Counted from the stretch's first letter, positions 42,573-52,251 are shown. The stretch: DNA of 64,000 nt from JBOGCH01 sp051656645 (GCA_051656645.1 JBOGCH010000009.1:1-64000); one strand, 5' to 3'. Notes: generated from the sequence alone by a model not told the origin. Numbers and translations: made by a program.

Positions 42573-42653
42573 AGGCGTGGCAGTAAAAAGATGGTTGACT
42601 GCTATGGTATTTTACTTATGCAGAGGCGATTGTTCATGCTGTATATATAGCAT

Positions 42654-42696
42654 AATCCGAGCAAGAATTTTTGGTGTAATAATTCTTACTCGGATT
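42654..42696 (-). terminator. Intrinsic terminator of TonB receptor gene
   Basis: The arms AATCCGAGCAAGAATT and AATTCTTACTCGGATT pair with one wobble. It lies 19 bases past the receptor stop on the minus strand. Confidence 0.75.
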
Positions 42697-42715
42697 CTCT
42701 ATTTAAAGTAAACTA

Positions 42716-45010
42716 TTAGTTTAAGTTTAGTTTGATGCCGGCAAAATAGCTTCTAGGTGTTCCAGGGCCATATATGTAACCGGCATCACGGAACATACCT
42801 TTGTCAAAGTCATTTTGATATTGGTTAAAAATGTTTTGTACCCCACAGCTTAATTGAGCAGTGAAGCGTTTTGCTAATGGGATATCATAAGTAAATTTAA
42901 TGTTCATATCCCAGAAATCAGATGTATATTCAAGTCGTTCTTCTTCAATGTAACCGGCTAAGTGAGGTACATACATGCTTCCTGTATAGGTGCCGGAAAT
43001 GGCAGCAGAGAAACGTTTAAATGGATTGGCATTTAAGGTCATGTATCCGTATAAATTTGGTGAACGGAGCATTTCTTTGGTAGGTTCAGAGTCGTCCTCT
43101 TCGCCCCATACGAGTGGTTCACTGTATTTGCCCTCTTGAATGGTAGCACCTAGTTGAAGTTGATATTTACTGCTTGGAACAATTTTTCCTTCAATATTAA
43201 GTCCTTTGATGGTTGCTCCATGTCCGTTGCGGCGTTCAAATAGTTTGTTTCCCATTTCATCGTCGCCAATAGATTCAAGAATGAATACATCCTTTAAATG
43301 CGTATAGAATCCTTCGACTAACAGATTTGTTTGAACACGTCCAAAGTTGTGATAGAGATCAACAGATGCACTATAGCTTCTTGAGCGTTCACTTTTTAAG
43401 TCATCGCTTATTGTGATTAATGCCATTTCTCCTCCAACTGCTGCAACGTGTAAATCTTCGTCATAAGCTTGTGGGGCACGGAAGCCTTCAGAGTAGCTTG
43501 CACGTAGATTAATTGAGCGTGTTGGATTGTAACGTATATTTACGCGGGGAGTGAGTATAGGCTTATCTAGTAATGAGTGTTTGTCCATGCGTCCACCAAT
43601 AAGTAATGAGAAACGTTCTTTACTCCATTCATTTTGTATATAAGCGCTGTATATGTTTATATCCTGTTGTAAATCTCGTCCATAAGCTACCATAACATCG
43701 TGAAGCTGATTGTGGGAGAATTCCGTTCCGGCTGTAAATGTTGCAGGCATGAAAAGGAATTTATCCATATTCAATGTGTATTGTGCTCCGGCTAAGGCAG
43801 TCAAATCGGTTGTAGCACCGAAAGCATTTGTGTCTCGTTGGCTTCCGTAGTAAGATGCGCGATCAGTGTATTGAATTGATGTGTATAGATTAAGCGTTTG
43901 CTTGTAGTCTTTTGAGAATAGTTTATAATCCAATCCTCCTCCGTGGATTTTATGTTCAGCCTGTTCTGTTATTTCCGTTTGATAAGGTGCAAGATGCAAG
44001 TTATTACCTCCGCGACGGAATTCATGAATGTTGTGATATTCTAATGACAGTTTACTAAACTGCGAAGGTTTGAAATAACTACGGAATCCGAATGTTGTAT
44101 TGCTAAGTAATCCAATCTCAGTAAAGCCATCGCCATCATGATCATACGCTTGACGCTCTCTGTTTGATCCGTAAACATACAATCCTAATTTGTAATCGTC
44201 GCTTACAATAGATCCGTTTACATTGGTTGTGTTATCGAATGCCTTACCTCCAATGGCGGTAATGTTGTGACTAATTGAAAAAAGATTGCGAAGTGGTTCC
44301 TTTGTGATAATGTTTACAGTCCCGGCAATTGCATTAGCTCCATAAAGTGCAGAACCACCTCCACGAACAACTTCAACACGCTCAATCATTTCTGTGGGAA
44401 TTTGCTCAATACCATATACGCCACTTAAGGATGAGAATAGTGGTTTGCTGTCCATTAGTAAGGCCGTGTATGGGCCGTCCAGCCCGTTTATTCGTACTTG
44501 TTGGAATCCACAATTTTGACAATTGTTTTCCACTCGCAGTCCCGGCTGGAAGCTTAAGCCTTGTGCAAGACACACCGAATTTGTTGTTTCAAATAATTTT
44601 TGTGATAGTACATTAACAACAACGGGGGCTTCCATGCGGCTCGTTTCGTTTTTGTTGGCCGATACGACAACAGCATCAAGTTGAATATTATCTTCCTCTA
44701 CAGTAAAATTATATTCAAGAGTTTTACCCTTTTCTACAGTAATAACTTTCTCCTCAGTGCGGAATCCCACTCCTTTAACAACAAGTGTATGTTTGCCTAG
44801 TGGCAGATTTTTTAGAAAAAAGTGTCCGGTCTCGTCGGTAATTGCACCAATACTAGTTCCTTTTAGAGCTACAGTCATGTATGGAACATGTTCGCCGTTA
44901 GATTTATTGAGGATGTGCCCTGTTACATGGGCATCCGTATGTACTTTGTCATTATTTGCATAAGCGCTAAACGTTATAATAAGGCTTATAAACAAGGATA
45001 TTAATTTCAT
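42716..45010 (-). CDS. TonB-dependent outer-membrane receptor
   Basis: About 764 residues from MKLISLFISL (45010); MFIY- at 45022 is a weaker option. A signal peptide precedes a carboxypeptidase-regulatory-like domain (about 25-110, HILNKSNGEHVPYMTVALKG). A plug follows at about 115-240, with ENNCQNCGFQQVRINGLDGP and VVRGGGSALYGANAIAGTVN, then a beta-barrel ending FAGIKLNLN. The paired Cys in NCQNCG is a common mark of a receptor subgroup often linked to metal or metallophore uptake. There is no SusD partner. The gene lies 100 bases after a His-rich small protein gene on the same strand, and together they suggest metal uptake; the metal is unknown. Confidence 0.92.
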   Translation of the reverse strand: MKLISLFISLIITFSAYANNDKVHTDAHVTGHILNKSNGEHVPYMTVALKGTSIGAITDETGHFFLKNLPLGKHTLVVKGVGFRTEEKVITVEKGKTLEYNFTVEEDNIQLDAVVVSANKNETSRMEAPVVVNVLSQKLFETTNSVCLAQGLSFQPGLRVENNCQNCGFQQVRINGLDGPYTALLMDSKPLFSSLSGVYGIEQIPTEMIERVEVVRGGGSALYGANAIAGTVNIITKEPLRNLFSISHNITAIGGKAFDNTTNVNGSIVSDDYKLGLYVYGSNRERQAYDHDGDGFTEIGLLSNTTFGFRSYFKPSQFSKLSLEYHNIHEFRRGGNNLHLAPYQTEITEQAEHKIHGGGLDYKLFSKDYKQTLNLYTSIQYTDRASYYGSQRDTNAFGATTDLTALAGAQYTLNMDKFLFMPATFTAGTEFSHNQLHDVMVAYGRDLQQDINIYSAYIQNEWSKERFSLLIGGRMDKHSLLDKPILTPRVNIRYNPTRSINLRASYSEGFRAPQAYDEDLHVAAVGGEMALITISDDLKSERSRSYSASVDLYHNFGRVQTNLLVEGFYTHLKDVFILESIGDDEMGNKLFERRNGHGATIKGLNIEGKIVPSSKYQLQLGATIQEGKYSEPLVWGEEDDSEPTKEMLRSPNLYGYMTLNANPFKRFSAAISGTYTGSMYVPHLAGYIEEERLEYTSDFWDMNIKFTYDIPLAKRFTAQLSCGVQNIFNQYQNDFDKGMFRDAGYIYGPGTPRSYFAGIKLNLN

Positions 45011-45110
45011 ATATATAAACATGATTATTTAAATGAGTAATAAATTACTGCACACAATTAACAATCCGTGTGGTATAGAAATACTGCACGGAATACAAAA
45101 TATTCAATGT

Positions 45111-45455
45111 TTATAGAGTGGGAGGACCCTTATTTTTATAGGTTTTTAGATTTCCCGTAATAAGGGAAAAGATGCTTACAGTAACATACTCTTTTACTTC
45201 TGTTATTGTTGCTATTGGTATTTGCAATTCTACCGGTTTCTCCACGTTGAGTGCGGAGAACATGGAAAGAAACTTAACCTCATAGGAGGTGTGGTGGTGT
45301 TCAGTCCCTTCGTGAGAATCGTAATAGTGGGAGTGAGTTACTATTGCTCCATTAATCACATGGGTATGGCTATATCGCGTAACGCCGTAGTAGTGGCAAA
45401 TAAATAGCCCTACCAGAACAATTATTCCTATAATACGCTTTATTTTCACATCCAT
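45111..45455 (-). CDS. His-rich small envelope protein upstream of TonB receptor
   Basis: 114 residues, start at MDVKIKRIIG (45455); the frame continues upstream to 45545 but the extra residues are AT-rich non-coding in character. Residues about 7-24 are one membrane segment or signal anchor. A loop at residues 30-55 holds eight histidines: SHTHVINGAIVTHSHYY then DSHEGTEHHHTSYE. The C-terminus reads KGPPTL. I know no named family, but similar short proteins with H-x-H and H-S-H motifs and Pro-Pro ends occur next to TonB receptors in Bacteroidota. A metal-binding role in the periplasm, perhaps for zinc, nickel or copper, is inferred. Confidence 0.65.
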   Translation of the reverse strand: MDVKIKRIIGIIVLVGLFICHYYGVTRYSHTHVINGAIVTHSHYYDSHEGTEHHHTSYEVKFLSMFSALNVEKPVELQIPIATITEVKEYVTVSIFSLITGNLKTYKNKGPPTL

Positions 45456-45561
45456 TGTGATTATTTTTGTACGAAAATAGCTATAAATATTATTTAATAC
45501 CTCATGTTGTGTGTTTTTTAGATGATATATAGTATTTAAAAACACAAATTAACTAAATGCA

Positions 45562-47385
45562 ATGTTTAAAAAAGGTTTTCTATTATTAGTTCTATTTACA
45601 ATTGTTTTAGCGCTATCATTTACTCAATATTTATTCCAAACGTGTAGTTTAAGTGATTTTTCTATGTCCACAATACTTTATAATGTGGTTAGTTGTCTTG
45701 GACAAGCATTTTTGTTTGCTCTGTTACCTTTTGTGGTAGTATATATGCCTTTGGCATTCCTAATAAGAAAACGTGAGGTTGCCTTTTATTCCTTGGCGGG
45801 AATCTATACGTTATTGCTTGTTTTTGCAGAGCTTAATAGAATTGTTTTTAGACTGTACCGTTTTCATATTAACTCAATGGTTATTGATTTAGCCACTGGC
45901 GATAATGCAGGTCAGATTTTTGTTGCAGGTGGAGGAACAGTTTTGAATGGTGTATTGATTTTGGCAATCATTGTATTAGTAATGGGGATGTTGATTTTTG
46001 CTGCAAAGAGTAGGTATCGCATAGTGAATGGGATAATAATAAAATCTGTATTTATTACCGGATTCTTGTCTGTTGCGGTGGGGCATATTGCACATATCTA
46101 TGCTGCAGCTTTTGACAAACATGAAATTATGCAGGCTGCATCGAGTGTCCCGTACTTCTATCCCGCAACGGCAAATGGAGCTTTATTGAAAATGGGAATT
46201 ATTACACACAATGACTTATATAAGGAGCACAAGGGAGCGAGCCATAGTTTTCTTTATCCTAAGAAGGAAATAGTACTAGATAGCATAGCATCTAAAAAGA
46301 ATATATTCATTATAGCTTTGGATTCATGGAATCCGCGTGTATATACAAATGAGTGTCAACCATGCATAACCGGTTTTGCTAAAAAAGGAGCAACATTCAC
46401 AAATCATTTCAGTGCTAGTAATGGAACATCGGGATCTATATTTGGTTTGTTTTATGGTATTGCTTCTACATATAAAAAACAATTCGATATAACGGGAACT
46501 AAGCCGCTGCTTATTCATCATGCGTTAGAAAGAGATTATAGAATAGAAACATTTCCAAGTGCTACATTGAAAAATCCGCCTTTTCATTCCACTGTTTTTG
46601 GACAGCTTAAGGATATTACTTTAGAGAGCGAGGGAGAGACAGCATGGGATAGGGATTGTTTTCTTACGCAGCGTTTTGAGGATTATTTGGCACAGCATGT
46701 TACCTCTGATGATAAGCGACCATTGTTTTCTTTCTTGTTCTATGACTTAATGCACGAGATCAGTTTGCCATCGGGAGTTTCAAATCCTTTCCAGCCAACG
46801 TGGACGAGTATGGATTACACGAAGTTGAAAAATCAGTCTGATATACCAGAGTTTTTCAATCTGTATGCAAATTGCGCCTATGCTGTGGACTCACTTGTAG
46901 GGAGGATTTTAAATAGTATAGAGAGTCATGGACTGCTAAGTAATAGTATTGTAATAATTATAGGTGACCACGGTCAAGAGTTTAATGAAAACGGGAAAGG
47001 TTTTTGGGGACATAACGGCAACTTTAGTAAATGGCAACTTCAAGTTCCTCTAGTTGTGTTTGATGGTGAACACAATGGAGTGTATGATTATCGTACCACT
47101 CATTTGGATATTGTCCCTACGCTCATGAAAGGTGAACTTGGAGTACTTAATGAGATAGATGATTATTGTATGGGTAAACTACTGTGGGATCCAACGGGGC
47201 GTAAATATCATGTTGCCGGTAATGAGGATAACTATGCTTTAATATTCGATAATGTTATCTATGAGAAAAAGACATCAGGAAGGAGTTTTGTAACAGATAC
47301 GTTACTCAATACTTTTGAACGGAAAAATGTGAACGGGAGCGATTTAATCAATGCTCTAGAGTTTAAAAATAGTTTTATAGAATAA
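45562..47385 (+). CDS. YejM/PbgA-like inner-membrane sulfatase-fold protein (DUF3413 type)
   Basis: A 607-residue protein with about five membrane helices in the first 185 residues and a periplasmic alkaline-phosphatase-fold domain from about 240. The segment ASNGTSGSIFGLFYGIASTY has Thr289 at the position of the catalytic Thr in E. coli YejM/PbgA (there, NNT followed by FGLFYG). Metal ligands are visible in FIIALDSWNPRV and IIIGDHGQEFNENG with GHNG. YejM controls LpxC turnover in E. coli; whether this Bacteroidales protein senses LPS or is a transferase is not known. It is divergent from the His-rich gene and converges on marC. Confidence 0.8.
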   Translation: MFKKGFLLLVLFTIVLALSFTQYLFQTCSLSDFSMSTILYNVVSCLGQAFLFALLPFVVVYMPLAFLIRKREVAFYSLAGIYTLLLVFAELNRIVFRLYRFHINSMVIDLATGDNAGQIFVAGGGTVLNGVLILAIIVLVMGMLIFAAKSRYRIVNGIIIKSVFITGFLSVAVGHIAHIYAAAFDKHEIMQAASSVPYFYPATANGALLKMGIITHNDLYKEHKGASHSFLYPKKEIVLDSIASKKNIFIIALDSWNPRVYTNECQPCITGFAKKGATFTNHFSASNGTSGSIFGLFYGIASTYKKQFDITGTKPLLIHHALERDYRIETFPSATLKNPPFHSTVFGQLKDITLESEGETAWDRDCFLTQRFEDYLAQHVTSDDKRPLFSFLFYDLMHEISLPSGVSNPFQPTWTSMDYTKLKNQSDIPEFFNLYANCAYAVDSLVGRILNSIESHGLLSNSIVIIIGDHGQEFNENGKGFWGHNGNFSKWQLQVPLVVFDGEHNGVYDYRTTHLDIVPTLMKGELGVLNEIDDYCMGKLLWDPTGRKYHVAGNEDNYALIFDNVIYEKKTSGRSFVTDTLLNTFERKNVNGSDLINALEFKNSFIE

Positions 47386-47432
47386 ATAATGGGTGGCATG
47401 ATTGCCACCCATTATTTATTCTATAAAACTAT
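47369..47432. terminator. Perfect 30-bp bidirectional terminator overlapping both stop codons
   Basis: Arms 47369-47398 and 47403-47432 are exactly complementary with a 4-base loop TGAT. The left arm includes the last codons and TAA of the yejM-like gene; the last base of the right arm is the last base of the marC stop. The two genes converge here. Confidence 0.9.
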
Positions 47433-48025
47433 CAGTTTAGTGATCCGAGCAAAGTATGTATATTTGACATGATCAGCTTAACTGCTATTGCTAAAAGAAT
47501 TATACCAAACATTTTGCGCATGATGTAGATACCTCCTTTTCCAAAAAGTCGCTCAACATAATACACATACTTCAAAACAACAAACACAACAAACATATTT
47601 ATAGCTACAGCGATAATGATGTTCATAATATTATACTCAGCTCTTAAAGATAGCAGAGTTGTGAAAGATGCTGCTCCTGCTATAAGTGGAAAAACAAGAG
47701 GTATTATAGTTGCTGATCCTTCTGGACTATCATTCTTAAATATTTCAATGCCAAATATCATCTCAACGGCTAAAACAAAGAGGACTAAGCCACCCGCAAC
47801 TGCAAATGATGATATGTCTACATTAAACAATGACAAAAGTGCTTGTCCAACAAAAAGAAAAAGGACAAGAATAATCAATGAAATGATAGCAGCTTTGCCT
47901 GCTTCTACTTTCATATTCTTTTCTTTAAGTGCAATAATAATAGGAATTGCACCTAGAATGTCGATGACTGCGAATAATACCATAAAGGCACTAAGTACTT
48001 CTTTAAAGCTAAAATAGACTTGCAT
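47432..48025 (-). CDS. MarC family integral membrane protein
   Basis: A 197-residue protein with six predicted membrane helices (about 7-27, 41-63, 67-87, 103-127, 134-153 and 170-190). The FAVIDILGAIPIIIALKEKN stretch near the N-terminus, FAVAGGLVLFVLAVEMIFG and IIPLVFPLIAGAASFTTLL match MarC/YhgN proteins. The family's transport substrate is unknown despite its name; it is not a proven antibiotic resistance gene. A TACTTTTG box at 48105-48112 is a candidate promoter. It converges on the yejM-like gene. Confidence 0.9.
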   Translation of the reverse strand: MQVYFSFKEVLSAFMVLFAVIDILGAIPIIIALKEKNMKVEAGKAAIISLIILVLFLFVGQALLSLFNVDISSFAVAGGLVLFVLAVEMIFGIEIFKNDSPEGSATIIPLVFPLIAGAASFTTLLSLRAEYNIMNIIIAVAINMFVVFVVLKYVYYVERLFGKGGIYIMRKMFGIILLAIAVKLIMSNIHTLLGSLN

Positions 48026-48104
48026 ATGTGTAATATAAATTAGTATATCTGTTTTTGTTTAAAATTATACAGACATAATTGTTTTTGTTAATTATTTAGC
48101 ATTG

Positions 48105-48112
48105 CAAAAGTA
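48105..48112 (-). promoter_or_regulatory. Candidate -7 box for marC
   Basis: Minus-strand TACTTTTG matches TAnnTTTG, 80 bases upstream of the ATG at 48025. Confidence 0.4.
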
Positions 48113-48191
48113 TTATTTTATTGCAAATAGTTTTAGAATTTATATGTTATTTTTTACCTAAAATGGCATGCAAGTCATACGTATGCCAATA

Positions 48192-48225
48192 AAAAAGGGT
48201 TTCTCCGTGTGGAGAAACCCTTTTT
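48192..48225 (-). terminator. Intrinsic terminator of ppdK
   Basis: A perfect 15-bp stem, AAAAAGGGTTTCTCC around a 4-base loop GTGT; it is followed on the minus strand by a T-run (stem ends in TTTTT). It is 18 bases past the ppdK stop. Confidence 0.85.
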
Positions 48226-48243
48226 CTATAATAGCGATATTAA

Positions 48244-50976
48244 TTATTTCGCGTGTTTGATAGCAGCTTGTGCAGCAGCAAGACGTGCGATAGGCACACG
48301 GAATGGAGAACATGATACGTAGTTCATTCCAATCTTGTCGCAGAAGATCACTGATGATGGCTCACCACCGTGCTCACCACAAATACCTACTTTAAGGTCA
48401 GCGTTAACTGAACGTCCTTTAGCAGTACCCATTTCAACTAACTGGCCAACACCTGTTTGGTCAAGAACAGCGAAAGGATCTGTTTTAAGGATACCTTTTT
48501 TAATGTATTCAGGTAAGAATTTACCAGCGTCATCACGAGAGTATCCGAAAGTCATCTGAGTTAAGTCGTTAGTTCCGAAAGAGAAGAACTCAGCAACTTC
48601 ACCGATTTGATCAGCTGTAAGAGCAGCACGAGGAATCTCGATCATAGTACCAACTTTGTAGTCTACACGGATACCTTTTTCAGTAAATACCATCTCAGCT
48701 ACAGAGCGGATGATAGCTGTTTGCAATTTAAGCTCTTTCACTTCACCTACAAGTGGAACCATGATTTCGGCTTTAGGATTGAATCCTTTAGCTTTTAGGT
48801 TACATGCAGCTTCGATGATAGCGCGTGCTTGCATCTCAGTGATTTCAGGATATACAATACCTAAACGACATCCACGGTGTCCTAACATTGGGTTGAACTC
48901 ATGTAGAGCATCAACCTTTTGTTTAACTTCTTCAGCAGTGATACCTAATTTAGTAGCCATGTAAGCTTGAGAAGCAGCATCGTTTGGAGTAAACTCGTGC
49001 AAAGGTGGGTCAAGTAAACGGATAGTTACACCTAAACCGTCCATTGCCTCAAGAATTCCTTCGAAGTCTCCACGTTGCATTGGTAATAATTTAGCAAGAG
49101 CTACGCGACGTCCAGACTCATCATCAGCAAGGATCATTTCACGCATAGCGTCGATACGGTCACCTTCAAAGAACATGTGCTCTGTACGGCAAAGACCAAC
49201 ACCTTGTGCACCAAATTCGCGAGCAACTTTCGCATCGTTAGGAGTATCAGCGTTAGTACGTACGTGCATACGTGTATATTTGTCAGCTAAATCCATGATA
49301 GCTTTGAAGTCTTTATCTAAAGTAGCTTCAGTAGTAGCAACTTTACCTAAGTAAACTTCACCTGTTGTTCCGTTTAATGAGATCCAGTCACCTTCGTTGA
49401 TTTCAACACCGTTAACAACAAATTTACGTTTGTGGTAGTCAACTAAAACTTCACCAGCTCCAGAAACACAACATTTACCCATACCACGAGCAACAACGGC
49501 AGCGTGAGATGTCATACCTCCGCGAGAAGTTAAGATACCTTCAGACACGTGCATACCACGTAAATCTTCTGGAGATGTTTCTAAACGAACAAGGATTACT
49601 TTTTCGCCACGTTCTTTCCACTCTTCAGCTTCGTCAGCAAAGAATACTACACGTCCACAAGCAGCACCTGGAGATGCAGGAAGACCTTTAGTTAATACTT
49701 TCGCTTTAGATTGAGCAGTTTTGTCGAATACTGGGTGAAGTAACTCGTCTAATTTAGCAGCTTCTAAACGAAGGAGAGCAGTTTTTTCATCGATCATACC
49801 TTCAGCAAGCATGTCAACAGCCATTTTCACCATAGCAAGACCAGTACGTTTTCCGTTACGAGTTTGTAACATCCATAATTTACCATCTTGGATAGTAAAC
49901 TCAAGATCCTGCATATCGTGGAAATAGTCCTCTAATTTTTGTTGAGTTTCGTTCAATGCAGCATAAGCTTCTGGCATAGTCTCTTCTAATGAAGGGAATT
50001 TAGCAGCACGATCAGCTTCTGATACATTTTGTAATTTAGCCCAACGACGTGATCCTTCAAGAGTGATCTCTTGTGGAGTACGGATACCAGCTACTACGTC
50101 TTCACCTTGAGCGTCAATTAAGTACTCACCGTTGAAGATGTCTTCTCCTGTCGAAGCATCGCGAGTAAACGCAACACCTGTTGCAGAGTTGCTACCCATG
50201 TTACCGTAAACCATAGCTTGTACGTTAACAGCAGTTCCCCACTCTTCTGGGATTTGGTTTAATTGACGGTAAAGGATTGCACGCTCAGTATTCCAAGAAT
50301 CGAATACTGCACATACTGCACCCCATAGTTGTTCCCATGGGCAAGTAGGGAAGTCACGACCTGTTTTGTTTTTTACTACAGCTTTAAATTTAGCTACAAG
50401 CTCTTGTAAGTCTTCTGCAGTAAACTCAGTATCTTGAGTGATATTTTTTTGAGCTTTTAATTTATCGATTTCAACTTCGAATGGATCATGCTCACCTTTT
50501 CCAGCTTCAACACCCATTACTACGTCACCGTACATTTGGATGAAACGGCGGTATGAGTCCCATGCGAAACGAGCGTTTCCTGATTTCTCAGCAACAATTT
50601 TTACAGCCTCATCGTTCATACCTAAGTTAAGAACGGTATTCATCATACCTGGCATTGACACTCTTGCTCCGGAACGAACTGAAACTAATAGAGGGAAACC
50701 TTCACCTTCTTTAGCGCCAAATTTTGCATTCATTGACTCTTCAGAAGCTTTGATACCAGCTTTTACCTGATCTTCGATCATTTTGATAACTGCCTCTTTA
50801 CCGTCTTTGTTGTAAAGTGTACAAACTTCAGTTGTGATGGTGAAACCTGCAGGTACTGGAACTCCAATTAAGTTCATCTCTGCTAAGTTAGCACCTTTAC
50901 CTCCAAGCAGGTTTTTCATGTCTGCTTTACCTTCAGCTTTTCCGTCGCCAAACGTGTAAACGTACTTAGTACTCAT
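48244..50976 (-). CDS. ppdK: Pyruvate, phosphate dikinase
   Basis: A 910-residue enzyme that interconverts pyruvate, ATP and phosphate with PEP, AMP and pyrophosphate; it supports glycolysis and gluconeogenesis in anaerobes. Domains in order: ATP-grasp at about 1-340 (LLGGKGANLAEMNLIGVPVP), the phospho-His swivelling domain at about 420-515 with the active His in GGMTSHAAVVARGMGKCC, and the PEP-binding TIM barrel at about 535-905 with GLCRTEHMFF, MLGHRGCRLGIVYPEIT and GICGEHGGEPSS. Length and motifs are those of a typical full enzyme. It is monocistronic, with a strong terminator. Its codon use is more uniform than its neighbours' (for example repeated GCA and TTA), fitting high expression. 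Confidence 0.97.
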   Translation of the reverse strand: MSTKYVYTFGDGKAEGKADMKNLLGGKGANLAEMNLIGVPVPAGFTITTEVCTLYNKDGKEAVIKMIEDQVKAGIKASEESMNAKFGAKEGEGFPLLVSVRSGARVSMPGMMNTVLNLGMNDEAVKIVAEKSGNARFAWDSYRRFIQMYGDVVMGVEAGKGEHDPFEVEIDKLKAQKNITQDTEFTAEDLQELVAKFKAVVKNKTGRDFPTCPWEQLWGAVCAVFDSWNTERAILYRQLNQIPEEWGTAVNVQAMVYGNMGSNSATGVAFTRDASTGEDIFNGEYLIDAQGEDVVAGIRTPQEITLEGSRRWAKLQNVSEADRAAKFPSLEETMPEAYAALNETQQKLEDYFHDMQDLEFTIQDGKLWMLQTRNGKRTGLAMVKMAVDMLAEGMIDEKTALLRLEAAKLDELLHPVFDKTAQSKAKVLTKGLPASPGAACGRVVFFADEAEEWKERGEKVILVRLETSPEDLRGMHVSEGILTSRGGMTSHAAVVARGMGKCCVSGAGEVLVDYHKRKFVVNGVEINEGDWISLNGTTGEVYLGKVATTEATLDKDFKAIMDLADKYTRMHVRTNADTPNDAKVAREFGAQGVGLCRTEHMFFEGDRIDAMREMILADDESGRRVALAKLLPMQRGDFEGILEAMDGLGVTIRLLDPPLHEFTPNDAASQAYMATKLGITAEEVKQKVDALHEFNPMLGHRGCRLGIVYPEITEMQARAIIEAACNLKAKGFNPKAEIMVPLVGEVKELKLQTAIIRSVAEMVFTEKGIRVDYKVGTMIEIPRAALTADQIGEVAEFFSFGTNDLTQMTFGYSRDDAGKFLPEYIKKGILKTDPFAVLDQTGVGQLVEMGTAKGRSVNADLKVGICGEHGGEPSSVIFCDKIGMNYVSCSPFRVPIARLAAAQAAIKHAK

Positions 50977-51311
50977 AATTATCTTCGATTTGTGTTTAGC
51001 GGTATTCAGAAATTGAATACCTTTATTTAAATAAATATTTGAAAAATAGAATCTTATTCATTAACATAAAGTGCTACAGCTCCTTATGAAAGTCGGATGA
51101 CTTTTTTGACGTATGAAGTCTTAAACTCTAAAAATTCTTTGCGAATGTACGACTTTTTTTTTAATATAGAAATGGCGCAATTATTTTTTAGTCGTTGAAA
51201 ATCTGATAATAAGTTACGAAATGTATACATATATTTCATTTTATATTTTATACAACAATATTGAATATTAACTTGTACTTTTACAGACCAAAATAATTAA
51301 AGATTATAATC
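50977..51311. other. Divergent promoter region, ppdK and radical SAM gene
   Basis: 335 bases, strongly AT-rich. On the minus strand TACATTCG (51143-51150) is one base off the -7 consensus for ppdK; on the plus strand TACTTTTA at 51276-51283 is one base off for the radical SAM gene. I see no gene or strong hairpin. Confidence 0.35.
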
Positions 51312-52244
51312 ATGACGTCTCAAAAACGATATAAAGATTTTCCTACTTTTTTTAAAACGCTGTTTAATCAAAGAGTACAAAAGCTATCTATCGATGGTGG
51401 CTTTACCTGTCCCAATAGGGATGGGAGCAGAGGGGTGGGAGGATGTACGTTCTGCAATAACAAGAGTTTTAATCCCGATTATTGTCGTTCAACGAGTTCA
51501 ATCACGCAGCAAATTGAAGAGGGGATTAACTTCTTTGATCATAAATATTCGGGCCAATATTACTTGGCCTACTTCCAAGCTTACTCAAATACCTATGCAC
51601 CACTGGAAGTACTAAAACAAAAATATGAAGAGGCTTTGTCTCATCCAAAAGTTAAAGGATTAGTTATTGGTACCCGTCCAGATGCGATAACCGAGGAGGT
51701 GCTAAATTATCTTCAGGACTTGGCTAAGCGTTATTATATCTGTGTGGAGTACGGAATAGAATCCACGAATAATACTATTCTAGACGCAATAAATAGAGGG
51801 CACCACTATGAAGAGGCAGAGCGTATCATTAAACTTAGCGCCAATCGCGGTTTGGTGATAGGTGCTCATCTCATTTTTGGACTACCTGGCGAATCTTATC
51901 AGTCCATGTTGGATGGTGCCATAAAGGTTAGTAATTTACCTATAGATGTCCTTAAATTTCATCAATTACAAATTGTCAAGGATACTCGTATGTCAACTCA
52001 GTATCAGCAAAATGCGGAAAGTTTTCATTTATATGATGTAAAAGACTATTTACAGTTTATGTGCGATGTAATTGCTCGTATGAACCCTAATGTATACTTA
52101 GAACGTTTTGTCAATCAATCACCTCCCGAGTATCTGATAGCACCTAAATGGGGCGTGAAAAACTTTGAGTTTGTAGCTAAACTTGATAAGCTACTTCAAA
52201 GTCAAAACATTACTCAAGGAATGCTGTGGAATAAAGAGGAATAA
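51312..52244 (+). CDS. TIGR01212 family radical SAM protein (YhcC-like)
   Basis: A 310-residue protein. The radical SAM cluster has the wide spacing of the YhcC group, C-x12-C-x2-C, in FTCPNRDGSRGVGGCTFC. VIGTRPDAITEEVL, YICVEYGIESTNNTILDAIN and LIFGLPGESYQSMLDGAIKV are core barrel strands. The C-terminal LERFVNQSPPEYLIAPKWG and NFEFVAKLDKLLQ are also family-typical. Proteins of this group have no established substrate. It stands alone with a bidirectional terminator shared with the convergent RNA-binding protein gene. Confidence 0.9.
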   Translation: MTSQKRYKDFPTFFKTLFNQRVQKLSIDGGFTCPNRDGSRGVGGCTFCNNKSFNPDYCRSTSSITQQIEEGINFFDHKYSGQYYLAYFQAYSNTYAPLEVLKQKYEEALSHPKVKGLVIGTRPDAITEEVLNYLQDLAKRYYICVEYGIESTNNTILDAINRGHHYEEAERIIKLSANRGLVIGAHLIFGLPGESYQSMLDGAIKVSNLPIDVLKFHQLQIVKDTRMSTQYQQNAESFHLYDVKDYLQFMCDVIARMNPNVYLERFVNQSPPEYLIAPKWGVKNFEFVAKLDKLLQSQNITQGMLWNKEE

Positions 52245-52251
52245 TTCAATA

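Noticed and set aside
45510..45546. TGTGTTTTT / AAAAACACA hairpin just upstream of the yejM-like gene as an operator
   Set aside because: AT-rich and loop of about 16 bases; such pairings occur often by chance in these leaders.
47432..48025. MarC as a multiple antibiotic resistance gene
   Set aside because: The family name is historical; no resistance function can be claimed from sequence.
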